From Halomonas smyrnensis AAD6 (GTDB taxonomy: Bacteria; Pseudomonadota; Gammaproteobacteria; Pseudomonadales; Halomonadaceae): a stretch of DNA of 64,000 nucleotides. The first letter of the stretch is position 1. Every line of letters starts with the position of its first letter. The stretch lies in the NCBI RefSeq assembly GCF_000265245.1, contig NZ_AJKS02000011.1, positions 1-64,000 on the forward strand. The letters run 5' to 3'. Below are positions 7,928 through 16,464 of this stretch, one piece after another. The notes under the pieces were generated by a model. That model saw only the letters and a program-made list of their open reading frames with translations. It did no database searches and was not told where the DNA came from. The position numbers and the translations under genes are program-made.

Positions 7928-9187
7928 TCAGGGCGTCCAGGCGGCGATGCTGGCCCGTTCCTCGTCGGTCATCTGGGTCAGGTTGCCCAGCGGCATGTAG
8001 CCGCTCGCCACCACCTGCTTGACCTGATCGGCCTGGCGCAGCAGCTGCTCCCGGGTCTCCAGGGCCACACCGGCGGGCGGCGCCGTGAAGGCCTCGTGGG
8101 TGGGTTGCTGGGCGTGGCAGGACGCACAGCGCCGCTCCATGATGCCGTGGATCTCGTCCACGGGGCCGCCGGACGCGACGGTGGCGTCCTCGGCGGCGAC
8201 GGCCTGGCCATCGGTCTCGACACTCGTCTCACCGGCCATCGGCGCGGCATTGCCGGCACCGCTCGGCGCACCGATCCACACCGCCACCAGGATCAGCGCC
8301 ACCCCGGCCGCGGGATAGGCGGGCCTGGTCTGGCCGGCGTGCATCAGCACGAAGAACTGGCGGATCAGGGCGCCGGCGAAGATGAACAGCGACATGATCA
8401 CCCAGGACAGCTCATGGGTGTAGGTGAAGGAGTAGTGGTTGCTGAGCATCAGCAGCACCACCGGCAGCGTGAAGTAGGTGTTGTGCACCGAGCGCTGCTT
8501 GCCGCGCTTGCCGTCGAGCGGGTTGGGCGTCTCGCCGGCCTTCATCGCCTTCACCATGCGGCGCTGGCCGGGGATGATCCAGAAGAACACGTTGGCCGAC
8601 ATGGCGGTGGCCATCACCGCGCCGGTGAGCAGGAAGGCCGCGCGGCCGGCGAAGATCTGGCTGCTCAGGTAGGCGACCACCACCATCAGCACCGCCACGC
8701 CGAGGCTCAGGAGGCCGTCGCGCTCCATGTTGGGGCTGATGCGCTTGCACATCTCGTTGTACACCACCCAGCCACCGAGCAGGAACGCCAGCGCCACGAG
8801 GTTGGCCTGCCAGCCGGTCAGGTTGGCGGCCCATTCCCAGCTGCTGCCCGGATTGACCAGATAGAAGCCCGGATTGGCCATGTACAGCAGCACGAACAGC
8901 CCGAAGCCCGACAGCCAGGTGGTGTAGGCCTTCCAGAACGACCAGTGCAGGTCCGCCGGCAGCTTGGCCGGCGCGCTGGCGTACTTCTGGTTGTGATAGA
9001 AGCCGCCACCGTGCACGGCCCACATCTCACCGAACACGCCCTTCTGCTGATCCTCCGCCGCCTTGGGCGGGCGCAGGCTGTTGTCGAGCATCACGAAGTA
9101 GATCGACTCGCCGATCCAGGCCACGGCGGCGATCACGTGCAGCCACCTCAGCAGGAGGTTGGCGAAGTCCAGAAAGTAGGCTTCCAT
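7928..9187 (-). CDS. puuD: Urate hydroxylase PuuD (membrane urate oxidase with cytochrome c domain)
   Basis: Oxidises urate to 5-hydroxyisourate, passing electrons to the respiratory chain instead of making peroxide. The 419-residue protein starts with a hydrophobic region of about eight membrane helices (residues 10-305, DUF989), beginning LLLRWLHVIAAVAWIGES. A periplasmic cytochrome c domain follows, with heme motif CASCH at 354-358 and a likely axial methionine in GYMPLGN. It sits 64 bp downstream of uraH, the gene for the next enzyme. The combination of the two domains is diagnostic for PuuD. Confidence 0.93.
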   Translation of the reverse strand: MEAYFLDFANLLLRWLHVIAAVAWIGESIYFVMLDNSLRPPKAAEDQQKGVFGEMWAVHGGGFYHNQKYASAPAKLPADLHWSFWKAYTTWLSGFGLFVLLYMANPGFYLVNPGSSWEWAANLTGWQANLVALAFLLGGWVVYNEMCKRISPNMERDGLLSLGVAVLMVVVAYLSSQIFAGRAAFLLTGAVMATAMSANVFFWIIPGQRRMVKAMKAGETPNPLDGKRGKQRSVHNTYFTLPVVLLMLSNHYSFTYTHELSWVIMSLFIFAGALIRQFFVLMHAGQTRPAYPAAGVALILVAVWIGAPSGAGNAAPMAGETSVETDGQAVAAEDATVASGGPVDEIHGIMERRCASCHAQQPTHEAFTAPPAGVALETREQLLRQADQVKQVVASGYMPLGNLTQMTDEERASIAAWTP

Positions 9188-9251
9188 CGGTCAGGCCTCG
9201 TTGGAATGGTGCGATTGTTGTTGAGGTCGGAGAGGGTGCGAGGCGGGTTTC

Positions 9252-9605
9252 CTAGCTACCCCTATACGTGGAATAGCCGTACGGCGACAGCAACAGCGGC
9301 ACGTGATAGTGCTGCGAGGCATCGGCGACGCCGAAGCGCAGCGGGATCGCATCGAGGAAGCGCGGCCCGTCCGCGGCCACGCCGCGGCGGTCCAGGTACT
9401 CGCCGGCATGGAAGAGCAGCTCGTACTCGCCGCTGACGAAGGCCTCGCCCTCCAGCAGCGGCGCGTCGCAGCGGCCGTCGTCGTTGGTCACCACCTCGCC
9501 GAGCCGCTGGCGCTCGCCGTCCGTCAGGCGGTAGATCTCGATGCGGATGCCCTCGCCCGGCAGGCCGAGGGAGGTATCCAGCACGTGGGTGGTGAGATAA
9601 CCCAT
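9252..9605 (-). CDS. uraH: 5-hydroxyisourate hydrolase UraH (transthyretin-related)
   Basis: Hydrolyses 5-hydroxyisourate, the product of PuuD, to OHCU. The start [14 protein letters not shown] and the C-terminal tetrapeptide YRGS are the family signature. The ATG at 9605 has an AGGAG site; an in-frame ATG at 9722 would add 39 unlikely residues. That gives 117 residues, the usual size. First gene of the leftward uraH-puuD(-gntR) unit, divergent from uraD, which catalyses the step after it. Confidence 0.93.
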   Translation of the reverse strand: MGYLTTHVLDTSLGLPGEGIRIEIYRLTDGERQRLGEVVTNDDGRCDAPLLEGEAFVSGEYELLFHAGEYLDRRGVAADGPRFLDAIPLRFGVADASQHYHVPLLLSPYGYSTYRGS

Positions 9606-9762
9606 CGTCGTCTCCTCGCGTGTTGTCGTGTGCCGCGTCGCCGTTCCGGACCAATACCGAACGCCGATCCGGCCGGCGTATCTTGTGATGACGCCCCATG
9701 GCGAGGGCATCACATCTACCAACAGTTCTAGCCTTGGATAGCGTACATTTCAAACACTTTAT

Positions 9763-9770
9763 TGTATACA
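9763..9770. promoter_or_regulatory. Purine-regulon operator site 6 (uraH / uraD)
   Basis: ATTGTATACAGTT in the divergent uraH/uraD gap, 55 bp upstream of the uraD start. One protein could control both directions. Confidence 0.6.
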
Positions 9771-9825
9771 GTTTTGTCGCTACCCTGAGACGACCCACAT
9801 CGACGTCCCTCACGGAGACCCGAGC

Positions 9826-10350
9826 ATGAACCACAAGACGCTTTCCCCGCGCCCGAGCCAGCTGGACCGTGCCGCCTTCGTCGCACAGTTCGGCGATATC
9901 TACGAGCATTCACCCTGGGTGGCCGAGCTGGCCTGGCAGCGCGGCCTCGGCGCCGAACAGGACACCCCCGCGGGCCTCGCCGCGGCCATGGGCCGAGTGC
10001 TGAACGAGGCGGAGCCGGAGCGCCAGCTCGAGGTGATCCGCGCCCACCCGGACCTGGCCGGCAAGGCCGCCATCGCCGGTGATCTCACCGACGACTCCAC
10101 CCGCGAGCAGGCCGGCGCCGGGCTCGACCAGTGCACGCCCGAGGAGATGGCCCGCTTCGAGCGCCTGAACGCCGCCTACAAGCAGCGCTTCGGCTTTCCC
10201 TTCGTGATGGCGGTCAAGGGCAGCGACCGCCACGCCATCCTGGCCGCCTTCGAGACGCGCCTCGAGCACGACCTCGACGAGGAGCGCCGCACCGCCATCG
10301 AGCAGATCAACCGCATCGCCGCCTTCCGCCTGGAGGCGCGGGTGGGCTGA
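9826..10350 (+). CDS. uraD: OHCU decarboxylase UraD
   Basis: Decarboxylates 2-oxo-4-hydroxy-4-carboxy-5-ureidoimidazoline to (S)-allantoin, the third step from urate. The 174-residue protein has the family motifs FGDIYEHSPWVAE, IRAHPDLAGKAA (catalytic histidine) and FGFPFVMAVKG. It is transcribed alone rightward, divergent from uraH-puuD, and ends before a strong bidirectional hairpin. Confidence 0.93.
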   Translation: MNHKTLSPRPSQLDRAAFVAQFGDIYEHSPWVAELAWQRGLGAEQDTPAGLAAAMGRVLNEAEPERQLEVIRAHPDLAGKAAIAGDLTDDSTREQAGAGLDQCTPEEMARFERLNAAYKQRFGFPFVMAVKGSDRHAILAAFETRLEHDLDEERRTAIEQINRIAAFRLEARVG

Positions 10351-10380
10351 GCGCCCGCCGCTGCCACCCGCTTCAACGAG

Positions 10381-10410
10381 AAGGCGCCGCCGGAACCCCG
10401 GCGGCGCCTT
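10381..10410. terminator. Bidirectional terminator between uraD and the NCS2 permease gene
   Basis: A perfect 13-bp stem (10381-10393 with 10398-10410), AACC loop, with AA/TT ends. Separates two convergent genes. Confidence 0.75.
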
Positions 10411-10437
10411 TCTCGTGCCGGCGGATGCGTGAAAACG

Positions 10438-11865
10438 TCAGTCGCGGGCGCCGGAGGCGACGCGCCCGCCGTCCACCCGGGGCTCGCCACGGGCGGCCTG
10501 CTCGGCGGCGGCATCCGCCTCGGCGATGGCCTCGCGCTCCCGGGCCTCGTCGGCCAGGGTGGTGCGCGGCAGTACCAGGTTGAGCACGAAGGCGGTGATC
10601 GCCGCGACCACGATCGGCGCCCCGCCGATCACGTTCTGCAGGGTCTGCGGGAACTCGGCGATGGCCGAAGGCACCGCGGCGATGCCCAGGCTCAGCGCCA
10701 GGGCGAGCCCGACGATGGTCATGTTGCGGGCCGACATCTCGTCCTTGGTCAGCAGCTGGATGCCGGTCATGGTGATCATCCCGAACACCGTGATGGTGGC
10801 GCCGCCCAGCACCGGGTAGGGGATGGTGGTCATCAGGGCACCGAACTTGGGACTGAAGCCGGCCAGCAGCATGAAGGCGCCGGCGATGGCCAGCACGACT
10901 CGGCTGATCACCCTGGTCATGGCCACGATGCCCACGTTCTGGCTGAAGGTGGAGGTCGGCAGGGCGCCGAAGAAGGCGCTGGCGGCGGTGGTCAGGCCGT
11001 TGCCGAGCAGGCCGCCGGTCAGCTCCCGGGTCTTCAGCTCGCGATTCATGCCGGCCACGCTGGTCGCCGAGAGGTCGCCGATGGTCTGCACCGAGTTGAT
11101 CACGCAGATCACCACCAGCGAGACGATGGCAGCGGAGTGGAACTCCATCTCGAACGGCATCGGCGTCGGCACGGCGATCCAGGCGGCGGTTTCCACCGGG
11201 CCGAAGTCGACCATGCCCAGCGGCAGTGCGACCAGGTAACCGACCAGGAGGCCGACGATGATCGCCGACAGCTTGACCACGCCGCGGCCGAACTGGGAGG
11301 CCAGCAGCACCGTCACCAGGGTCAGCGCGCCCACGCCCCAGTTCTTCAGCTCGCCGAACTGCGGTGCGTCGACGTTGCCGCTGCCGGCGATGTAGCGGAT
11401 GGCGATGTCGTACAGCGACAGCCCGATCACCAGCACCACGGTGCCCGCCACCACCGGCGGGAAGAGGTGGCGGATGTACTGGATGAAGTAGCCCACCACC
11501 ATCATGGTGATGCCGCCGATCAGCTGGGCGCCGAGGATGCCCTCGATGCCGAACTGGCCGCCCACGGCGATCAGCGTCGGCACGTAGGCGAAGCCCACGC
11601 CGAAGATCGCCGGCAGCCGGGCGCCGAACTTCCACACCCCGTAGAGGTGGAACAGGGTGCAGACCCCGGAGGCCAGCACCGCGATCTGGATCAGCTGCAG
11701 CTTCTCCGCCGGGGTGGCGCCAACCACGCCGGCGATGATGATCGGTGGGGTGATGACGCCGGCGATCATCGCCAGCACGTGCTGCAGGGAGATCGGCAGC
11801 GCCTTGAGCAGGCGCGGCCTGCCGTGGAAGTCGAATAGCGAGGTGTTGTTGGCATTGCTCTGCAT
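10438..11865 (-). CDS. NCS2-family xanthine/urate permease
   Basis: Inner-membrane symporter of the nucleobase:cation symporter-2 (NAT) family, 475 residues with about fourteen hydrophobic segments. The signature QNVGIVAMTR, which contributes to substrate binding, and the preceding PTSTFS are intact. The start LPISLQHVLAMIAGVITPP is typical. Family members closest in pattern carry xanthine or urate, fitting a gene next to urate oxidation enzymes. The C-terminal 35 residues are an acidic, alanine-rich tail. Its promoter faces a phosphoribosyltransferase gene across operator site 7. Confidence 0.88.
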   Translation of the reverse strand: MQSNANNTSLFDFHGRPRLLKALPISLQHVLAMIAGVITPPIIIAGVVGATPAEKLQLIQIAVLASGVCTLFHLYGVWKFGARLPAIFGVGFAYVPTLIAVGGQFGIEGILGAQLIGGITMMVVGYFIQYIRHLFPPVVAGTVVLVIGLSLYDIAIRYIAGSGNVDAPQFGELKNWGVGALTLVTVLLASQFGRGVVKLSAIIVGLLVGYLVALPLGMVDFGPVETAAWIAVPTPMPFEMEFHSAAIVSLVVICVINSVQTIGDLSATSVAGMNRELKTRELTGGLLGNGLTTAASAFFGALPTSTFSQNVGIVAMTRVISRVVLAIAGAFMLLAGFSPKFGALMTTIPYPVLGGATITVFGMITMTGIQLLTKDEMSARNMTIVGLALALSLGIAAVPSAIAEFPQTLQNVIGGAPIVVAAITAFVLNLVLPRTTLADEAREREAIAEADAAAEQAARGEPRVDGGRVASGARD

Positions 11866-11985
11866 GGTCTCGGCCTTCGGTGTGGTGTTGTTGTGCGTTC
11901 AGCCGTCAGCGTCGCGCCGGCAGGTTGGCTCCCGGCATATGGATACACATTGATCGGTATCGAGAAATACCATAGCTACTAAAAC

Positions 11986-11993
11986 TGTATACA
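11986..11993. promoter_or_regulatory. Purine-regulon operator site 7 (NCS2 permease / phosphoribosyltransferase)
   Basis: ACTGTATACAATC, 121 bp upstream of the permease start and 76 bp upstream of the phosphoribosyltransferase start. Confidence 0.6.
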
Positions 11994-12068
11994 ATCAACC
12001 AGACCTTGGCCGCGAATGCCCGTCGACTGAACTAGACTCGAGCCATGCAGGCGATAGCGGAGGCCGCC

Positions 12069-12692
12069 ATGTTTCGTGACCGTCGGGATGCCGCCGAACA
12101 GCTGGCCCATCGGCTCGCGCCCCTGAGGCAACAACGCCCCCTGGTCCTCGCCATCCCCCGTGGCGGCGTGCCCATGGGGCGGCTGATCGCCGATGCGCTG
12201 GAGGGCGATCTGGACGTGGTGCTGGTACGCAAGCTCGGCGCGCCGGGCCAACCGGAGTACGCCATCGGCGCGGTGGGAGAAGAAGAACGCGTGAGGCTGG
12301 AGCCGGCGGCCGCCCACTACGACGAGCGGCAGATCGCCAGCGAGATCGAGGCCCAGCAGGCGCGGCTGGCCGACCGCCGGCGACGCTACACCCCGGTGCG
12401 CGCGCCCATCGATCCGGCGGGGCGCGTGGTGGTGGTGGTCGACGACGGCAGCGCCACCGGCGCCACCATGGCCATGGCGCTGGAGACCCTGAAGCACCGC
12501 CACCCGGCGCGGCTGATCGCCGCCCTGGGCGCCGCCCCGCCCGAGACCGTGGCCCGACTGGAGGCGCTGGCCGACGAGGTGATCTGCCTGGAGGCCCCGG
12601 CCAGCTTCGGCGCCGTCGGCCGGTTCTTCGCCGATTTCGGCCAGATCAGCGACGACGAGGTCGTGCGCCTGCTCGGCACCGAGCACGGCTGA
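12069..12692 (+). CDS. Phosphoribosyltransferase-domain protein
   Basis: Type I phosphoribosyltransferase fold in a 207-residue protein. The PRPP-binding loop VVVVVDDGSATGATM and the flanking LVLAIPRGGVPMG and LVRKLGAPGQPEYAIGA identify a widespread bacterial family of unproven substrate, sometimes fused to a dienelactone-hydrolase-like domain that is absent here. The ATG at 12069 has a GGAGG site, better than the ATG 24 bp upstream. It shares a divergent regulatory region, with operator site 7, with the xanthine/urate permease. A purine-salvage role is therefore possible but unproven. Confidence 0.75.
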   Translation: MFRDRRDAAEQLAHRLAPLRQQRPLVLAIPRGGVPMGRLIADALEGDLDVVLVRKLGAPGQPEYAIGAVGEEERVRLEPAAAHYDERQIASEIEAQQARLADRRRRYTPVRAPIDPAGRVVVVVDDGSATGATMAMALETLKHRHPARLIAALGAAPPETVARLEALADEVICLEAPASFGAVGRFFADFGQISDDEVVRLLGTEHG

Positions 12693-12740
12693 GCCTTTGC
12701 CCGGCCCGCCCACCGCTTCAAACACAAAGCGTTCGGGCAC

Positions 12741-12769
12741 GAAAAAGGGCCATCGCATGGCGATGGCCC
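12741..12769 (-). terminator. Intrinsic terminator of the phasin gene
   Basis: A perfect 10-bp stem (12747-12756 with 12760-12769) followed on the minus strand by TTTTTC. About 80 bp past the phasin stop. Confidence 0.8.
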
Positions 12770-12846
12770 CAACGGCCCGGCAGGGCCTACTGGTTCGACC
12801 GGCGTCCGACAGGCATCGAGGCCGGCCGAAAGCCGCGAATGATCGG

Positions 12847-13197
12847 TTACTGCGAGCCGAGCGCCTTGAACTGCTGCTCGGCCAGCTTCTGGCTCTTCTG
12901 GGCGTAGTCCTGACCCAGGCTCAACAGGGTCTCGGCGTCGGACTTCAGTCGGTCGCCGAGCGACTGCATGGCCTGCTGCTGCCCTTCCAGCGTCTTCTGG
13001 ACGTCCTCGGCGCTCTTCACCGACAGCCAGTCGCGGGCCTGGGCCAGCGTCGCCTCGGAGAACGATTCGGCGATGCCGAACTGGGTCGCCACCAGCTTCT
13101 CGGCGGTCTCGAGGTTGAGGGCGCCATAGGCGCGCATCGGGGTCATGAAGAGGGTGTCGAACTGTTCGCCGGTCTTGGCGGTCGCTGCCTGGGTCAT
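12847..13197 (-). CDS. phaP: Phasin family protein (PHA granule coat)
   Basis: A small amphipathic helical protein of 116 residues that coats polyhydroxyalkanoate granules. The sequence shows phasin-type features: ALNLETAEKLVATQF, SEATLAQARDWLSV and a long Gln/Ala/Lys-rich helix, with no signal peptide. The ATG at 13197 is preceded by GGAGGTGG; an in-frame ATG at 13350 would add an implausible leader. The upstream region has a 15-bp palindrome and a repeat of it, likely PhaR-type control sites. An intrinsic terminator follows. No PHA synthase is in the window. Confidence 0.85.
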   Translation of the reverse strand: MTQAATAKTGEQFDTLFMTPMRAYGALNLETAEKLVATQFGIAESFSEATLAQARDWLSVKSAEDVQKTLEGQQQAMQSLGDRLKSDAETLLSLGQDYAQKSQKLAEQQFKALGSQ

Positions 13198-13237
13198 GCT
13201 CCACCTCCGATTGGGATGAACAGCGGGCGAAGGCCCG

Positions 13238-13282
13238 TGTTGCACTGCAACATAGCAGGCGATTTTGTGCACTGCAACATAG
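13238..13282. promoter_or_regulatory. Twin TGC-rich sites upstream of the phasin gene
   Basis: The 15-bp perfect palindrome TGTTGCACTGCAACA (13238-13252) overlaps a direct repeat TGCACTGCAACATAG, seen at 13241-13255 and again at 13268-13282, 27 bp apart. The sites lie 41-85 bp upstream of the phasin start. PhaR repressors are known to bind TGC-rich sites upstream of phaP, so this is the likely ligand. Confidence 0.65.
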
Positions 13283-13365
13283 GCGTTTTTCATCCTCGTC
13301 GCGCCTTGCCCATCGGGCCTTGCTTGCCGGGCGGCACCCGAGCGGGCCACGCTCGGCTCTCTCCC

Positions 13366-14073
13366 TCAGCGATAGGCGCCCTCGATATCGGTGACTCGCA
13401 GCGCCTCGCGGCCCAGCCCGTCGTACAGGTCGAGCATGCGCTCGCGCCAGGCATAGACCGGGTCGGCGTTGGAGACCAGATCGGCGCTGGAGACGCAGTG
13501 CGCCCACATGAAGAAGCCGAACACCAGATAGTCGGCGCCCCCCGGGGCATCGCCGTCCAGGAAGTCGGCTTCTTCCAGGCGCCCGCGCAGCGGCGCCAGG
13601 GCGGTGTCGAGCTGCGAGAGCCCCTTGGCCGGTGAGTGGAACTCCTCGAAGCTGCATCCCAGACGTGCCTCGCGGGTCTCGCGGAAGTAGGCGCGATCAT
13701 CGGGGTGAATGGCGTTGAACAGGTCCATGACGACGGTGCGAAGGATCGCCGGCGCCAGGGAACGCTCGGCGTAGTGCTTGAAGAAGCGGGCACGGGCCTC
13801 GGCCGCTCCCTCACCGAGCAACGGCGACTCGGGATAGGCGCGATCCAGATAACGCATGATCTCATAGCTGTCATGGACGACCTCATCGCCATCGACCAGC
13901 ACCGGCACCTGCCCCTGACCCGAGAACGCCAGGGCCTCCTTTTCGCTGAATCGCCAGGGCCGCGTCTGGACATCGAGCCCTTTATGGGCCAGGGCGTACC
14001 GGGCGCGCCAGCAATAGGGCGAGAACCGCAGCCGTTCGTCGATGCCGCACAGATCATAGAGCTCGCGTGTCAT
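13366..14073 (-). CDS. Glutathione S-transferase family protein
   Basis: Predicted cytosolic GST of 235 residues. The N-terminal thioredoxin-like domain contains SPYCWRARYALAHKGL, then the cis-proline and glutathione-binding motifs GQVPVLVDGDEVVHDSYEIMRYLD. The helical C-terminal domain fills the rest. The FSPYCWRAR pattern with a short gap from the N-terminus recalls the beta-etherase/LigE-like branch, but the substrate cannot be told. An AAGGAG site precedes the start. It is monocistronic and unrelated to its neighbours. Confidence 0.82.
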   Translation of the reverse strand: MTRELYDLCGIDERLRFSPYCWRARYALAHKGLDVQTRPWRFSEKEALAFSGQGQVPVLVDGDEVVHDSYEIMRYLDRAYPESPLLGEGAAEARARFFKHYAERSLAPAILRTVVMDLFNAIHPDDRAYFRETREARLGCSFEEFHSPAKGLSQLDTALAPLRGRLEEADFLDGDAPGGADYLVFGFFMWAHCVSSADLVSNADPVYAWRERMLDLYDGLGREALRVTDIEGAYR

Positions 14074-14390
14074 ACCAACTCCTTGTCGCTGGGGTAAAGC
14101 CCGATGATGACAGGCCGACGCCCTTCCCGCACGCCGCGGGCGACTCGTCGGCCGTTGTCTATTGGTCGAAGCATCGCGCCGTCCAACGGTCGTTCGCCTT
14201 CATCCCTCTGAGCGTTAACCCATTGATCAAAAAAAGCTTTCGTGAAACCAGCACGAGTTTCTCGCTCCCGAACCTATGGTAATACCAATTTACCCTGGAT
14301 GGTCAATCCGTGCCGCCGGTCGTAAGGTTCCGCGGATCGTCGCCCTCGCGCGGCCTACAACAACACCATCATCGATGAGGGACCTCATCC
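14074..14390. other. Control region of the LctP-family permease gene
   Basis: A 317-bp gap between the divergent GST gene and the permease. It holds a TGGT-N3-ACCA operator at 14277 but no convincing gene. The stretch 14225-14300 is AT-richer than the rest and probably includes the promoter. Confidence 0.6.
14277..14287. promoter_or_regulatory. FadR-type GntR operator upstream of the permease
   Basis: TGGTAATACCA, a perfect palindrome followed by ATT. It matches the TGGT-N3-ACCA consensus bound by PdhR/LldR/GlcC-type regulators and recurs upstream of glcD. Confidence 0.65.
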
Positions 14391-16091
14391 ATGCACGAAT
14401 CACTACTGGCGCTACTGGCCTTCACTCCCCTGCTGCTGGCGGGGATCCTGCTGATCGGTCTGCGCATGGCGGCACGGGTCGCCATGCCGATCGTCTTCGC
14501 CGTGACCGCCGTCATCGCCCTGTTCGCCTGGAACATGACCGCCACCCGGGTGCTGGCCTCGACCCTGCAGGGCCTGATGCTGACGGTGGCGATCCTGTGG
14601 ATCATCTTCGGCGCCATCCTGCTGCTCAACACGCTCAAGCATTCCGGCGGCATCACCGCCATCCGCAACGGCTTCTCGGGCATCAGCCCGGACCGTCGCG
14701 TCCAGGCCATCATCGTCGCCTGGCTGTTCGGCTGCTTCATCGAGGGCGCCTCGGGCTTCGGCACGCCGGCCGCGGTGGCCGCCCCGCTGATGGTGGCGCT
14801 CGGCTTCCCGGCGCTGGCGGCCGTGGTCGTCGGCATGATGATCCAGTCCACCCCGGTCTCCTTCGGTGCCGTGGGCACGCCGATCGTGGTCGGCGTCTCG
14901 GGCGGCCTGGACAAGAGCGGCATCAGCGCGACCCTGGAGGCCGGCGGCGCCAGCTGGCTCGAATACTTCCACCTGGTGGCCGGCCAGGTCGCGATCATCC
15001 ACGCCCTGGTCGGCATGTTCATGCCGCTGCTGATGGTCGCCGTGATGGTGCGCTTCTTCGGCGCCAACCGCTCCTGGAAGGAAGGCCTGGCCATCGCACC
15101 CTTCGCGCTGTTCGCCGGCATCAGCTTCGTGGTGCCCTATGCGCTGGCCGGCGTGCTGCTAGGGCCGGAGTTCCCGTCGATGATCGGTGCCATGGTCGGC
15201 CTGGCCATCGTCGTGCCGGCCGCCCGCCGCGGTTTCCTGATTCCCAAGGAGAGCTGGGACTTCCCGGAATCCAACGCCTGGCCCGACCACTGGATCGGCA
15301 AGCTGGTCATCAAGACCGACGAGGTGGTCGGCAAGACGCCCATCTCCACCGCCATGGGCTGGCTGCCCTACGTGCTGCTGGCCGTGCTGCTGGTCGCCTC
15401 GCGCACCATCGACCCGCTGAAGGACGCGCTGACCTCGGTCAGCCTCGGCTGGAGCAACATCCTCGGCGAAGCCGGCGTGTCCGGCAGCATCCAGCCGCTC
15501 TACCTGCCCGGCGGCATCCTGGTGGCGGTCGTGCTGCTCACCGCGCTGCTGCATCGCATGCGCCTCGGCGAGCTGCGCGCCGCCTTCGGCGAGTCCACCC
15601 GGACCCTGGCCGGTGCCGGTTTCGTGCTGGTGTTCACCATTCCCATGGTGCGCATCCTGATCAACTCCGGCGTCAACACCGCCGATCTGGTCTCGATGCC
15701 GGTGGCCATGGCGAGCCTGGTGGCCGACGGCGTCGGCGGCATCTATCCGCTGTTCGCCCCCGCCGTGGGCGCGCTGGGGGCCTTCATCGCCGGCTCCAAC
15801 ACCGTGTCCAACCTGATGCTGTCGGACTTCCAGTTCAACGTGGCCCAGCAGCTCGGCGTTTCCACCGCCATGATGGTGGCCCTGCAGGCCGTCGGCGCCG
15901 CCGCCGGCAACATGATCGCCATCCATAACGTGGTCGCCGCCTCGGCCACCGTGGGCCTGCTCGGCCGCGAGGGGATCACCATCCGCAAGACCATCCTGCC
16001 GACGATCTACTACGTCCTGGCCGCGGGCCTGATCGGCCTGATCGCCATCCAGGCGTGGAGCATCGCCGACCCGCTGCTGGCCCTCGGCTGA
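14391..16091 (+). CDS. L-lactate/glycolate permease (LctP family)
   Basis: Inner-membrane 2-hydroxy-acid symporter, 566 residues with about thirteen hydrophobic segments. Family landmarks are [34 protein letters not shown] and the late [10 protein letters not shown] and [13 protein letters not shown]. LldP (lactate) and GlcA (glycolate) belong to this same family and cannot be separated by eye. Because glcDEF follows 373 bp downstream and shares the same operator, glycolate is the likelier substrate. Two terminator-like hairpins follow the stop, so it is probably a separate transcript. Confidence 0.87.
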   Translation: MHESLLALLAFTPLLLAGILLIGLRMAARVAMPIVFAVTAVIALFAWNMTATRVLASTLQGLMLTVAILWIIFGAILLLNTLKHSGGITAIRNGFSGISPDRRVQAIIVAWLFGCFIEGASGFGTPAAVAAPLMVALGFPALAAVVVGMMIQSTPVSFGAVGTPIVVGVSGGLDKSGISATLEAGGASWLEYFHLVAGQVAIIHALVGMFMPLLMVAVMVRFFGANRSWKEGLAIAPFALFAGISFVVPYALAGVLLGPEFPSMIGAMVGLAIVVPAARRGFLIPKESWDFPESNAWPDHWIGKLVIKTDEVVGKTPISTAMGWLPYVLLAVLLVASRTIDPLKDALTSVSLGWSNILGEAGVSGSIQPLYLPGGILVAVVLLTALLHRMRLGELRAAFGESTRTLAGAGFVLVFTIPMVRILINSGVNTADLVSMPVAMASLVADGVGGIYPLFAPAVGALGAFIAGSNTVSNLMLSDFQFNVAQQLGVSTAMMVALQAVGAAAGNMIAIHNVVAASATVGLLGREGITIRKTILPTIYYVLAAGLIGLIAIQAWSIADPLLALG

Positions 16092-16097
16092 GCCGGC

Positions 16098-16124
16098 GAT
16101 CGCCCGCGGCCCATGCCGCGGGCG
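16098..16124 (+). terminator. GC hairpin after the permease gene
   Basis: A 10-bp perfect stem (16101-16110 with 16115-16124) with a CCAT loop. No U-tract; acts with the next hairpin. Confidence 0.55.
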
Positions 16125-16163
16125 GTCACCGGAACGGCTCGTTCATTAGTCTAACGAGCCTCG

Positions 16164-16195
16164 GGCGCCTGGCCGGGCAACCGACAGGCGCCTTT
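16164..16195 (+). terminator. Terminator-like hairpin with TTT after the permease gene
   Basis: An 8-bp stem GGCGCCTG/CAGGCGCC (16164-16171 with 16185-16192) followed by TTT. Confidence 0.55.
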
Positions 16196-16257
16196 CACTA
16201 AGCCCTTGATTGTCCATGAACATTGGCGGAAACCTGCGACTCCACCGCTGGCGCCAA

Positions 16258-16270
16258 TTGGTATGACCAA
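16258..16270. promoter_or_regulatory. FadR-type GntR operator upstream of glcDEFG
   Basis: TTGGTATGACCAA, a perfect 5-3-5 inverted repeat (core 16259-16269). Same class as the site before the permease gene. No GlcC-like regulator gene is in the window, so the regulator acts in trans. Confidence 0.65.
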
Positions 16271-16464
16271 TGACCCAGCGTAGCCACCCGCGCCCCCGGG
16301 GTCGTATCGTTCTGCTATCAGGCATTCCTTGGCGCCCTCGCGGCCACGCGCGCTCGCGGTCCCCTGAGCGTGAACAGGGAATGGTATGGAAAATATTTCT
16401 GTAAACGCACGAGGCGTGTTCTGATCGCTATCATGCCATCGCTGCCTCATCCGCCGGAGCCGTC

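Larger units (their letters stand above)
16092..16464. other. Permease-glcD intergenic control region
   Basis: A 373-bp gap holding two hairpins after the permease stop (16098-16124 and 16164-16195), a TGGT-N3-ACCA operator at 16259-16269, and an AT-rich stretch around 16385-16410 likely to include the glc promoter. No gene seen. Confidence 0.6.
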
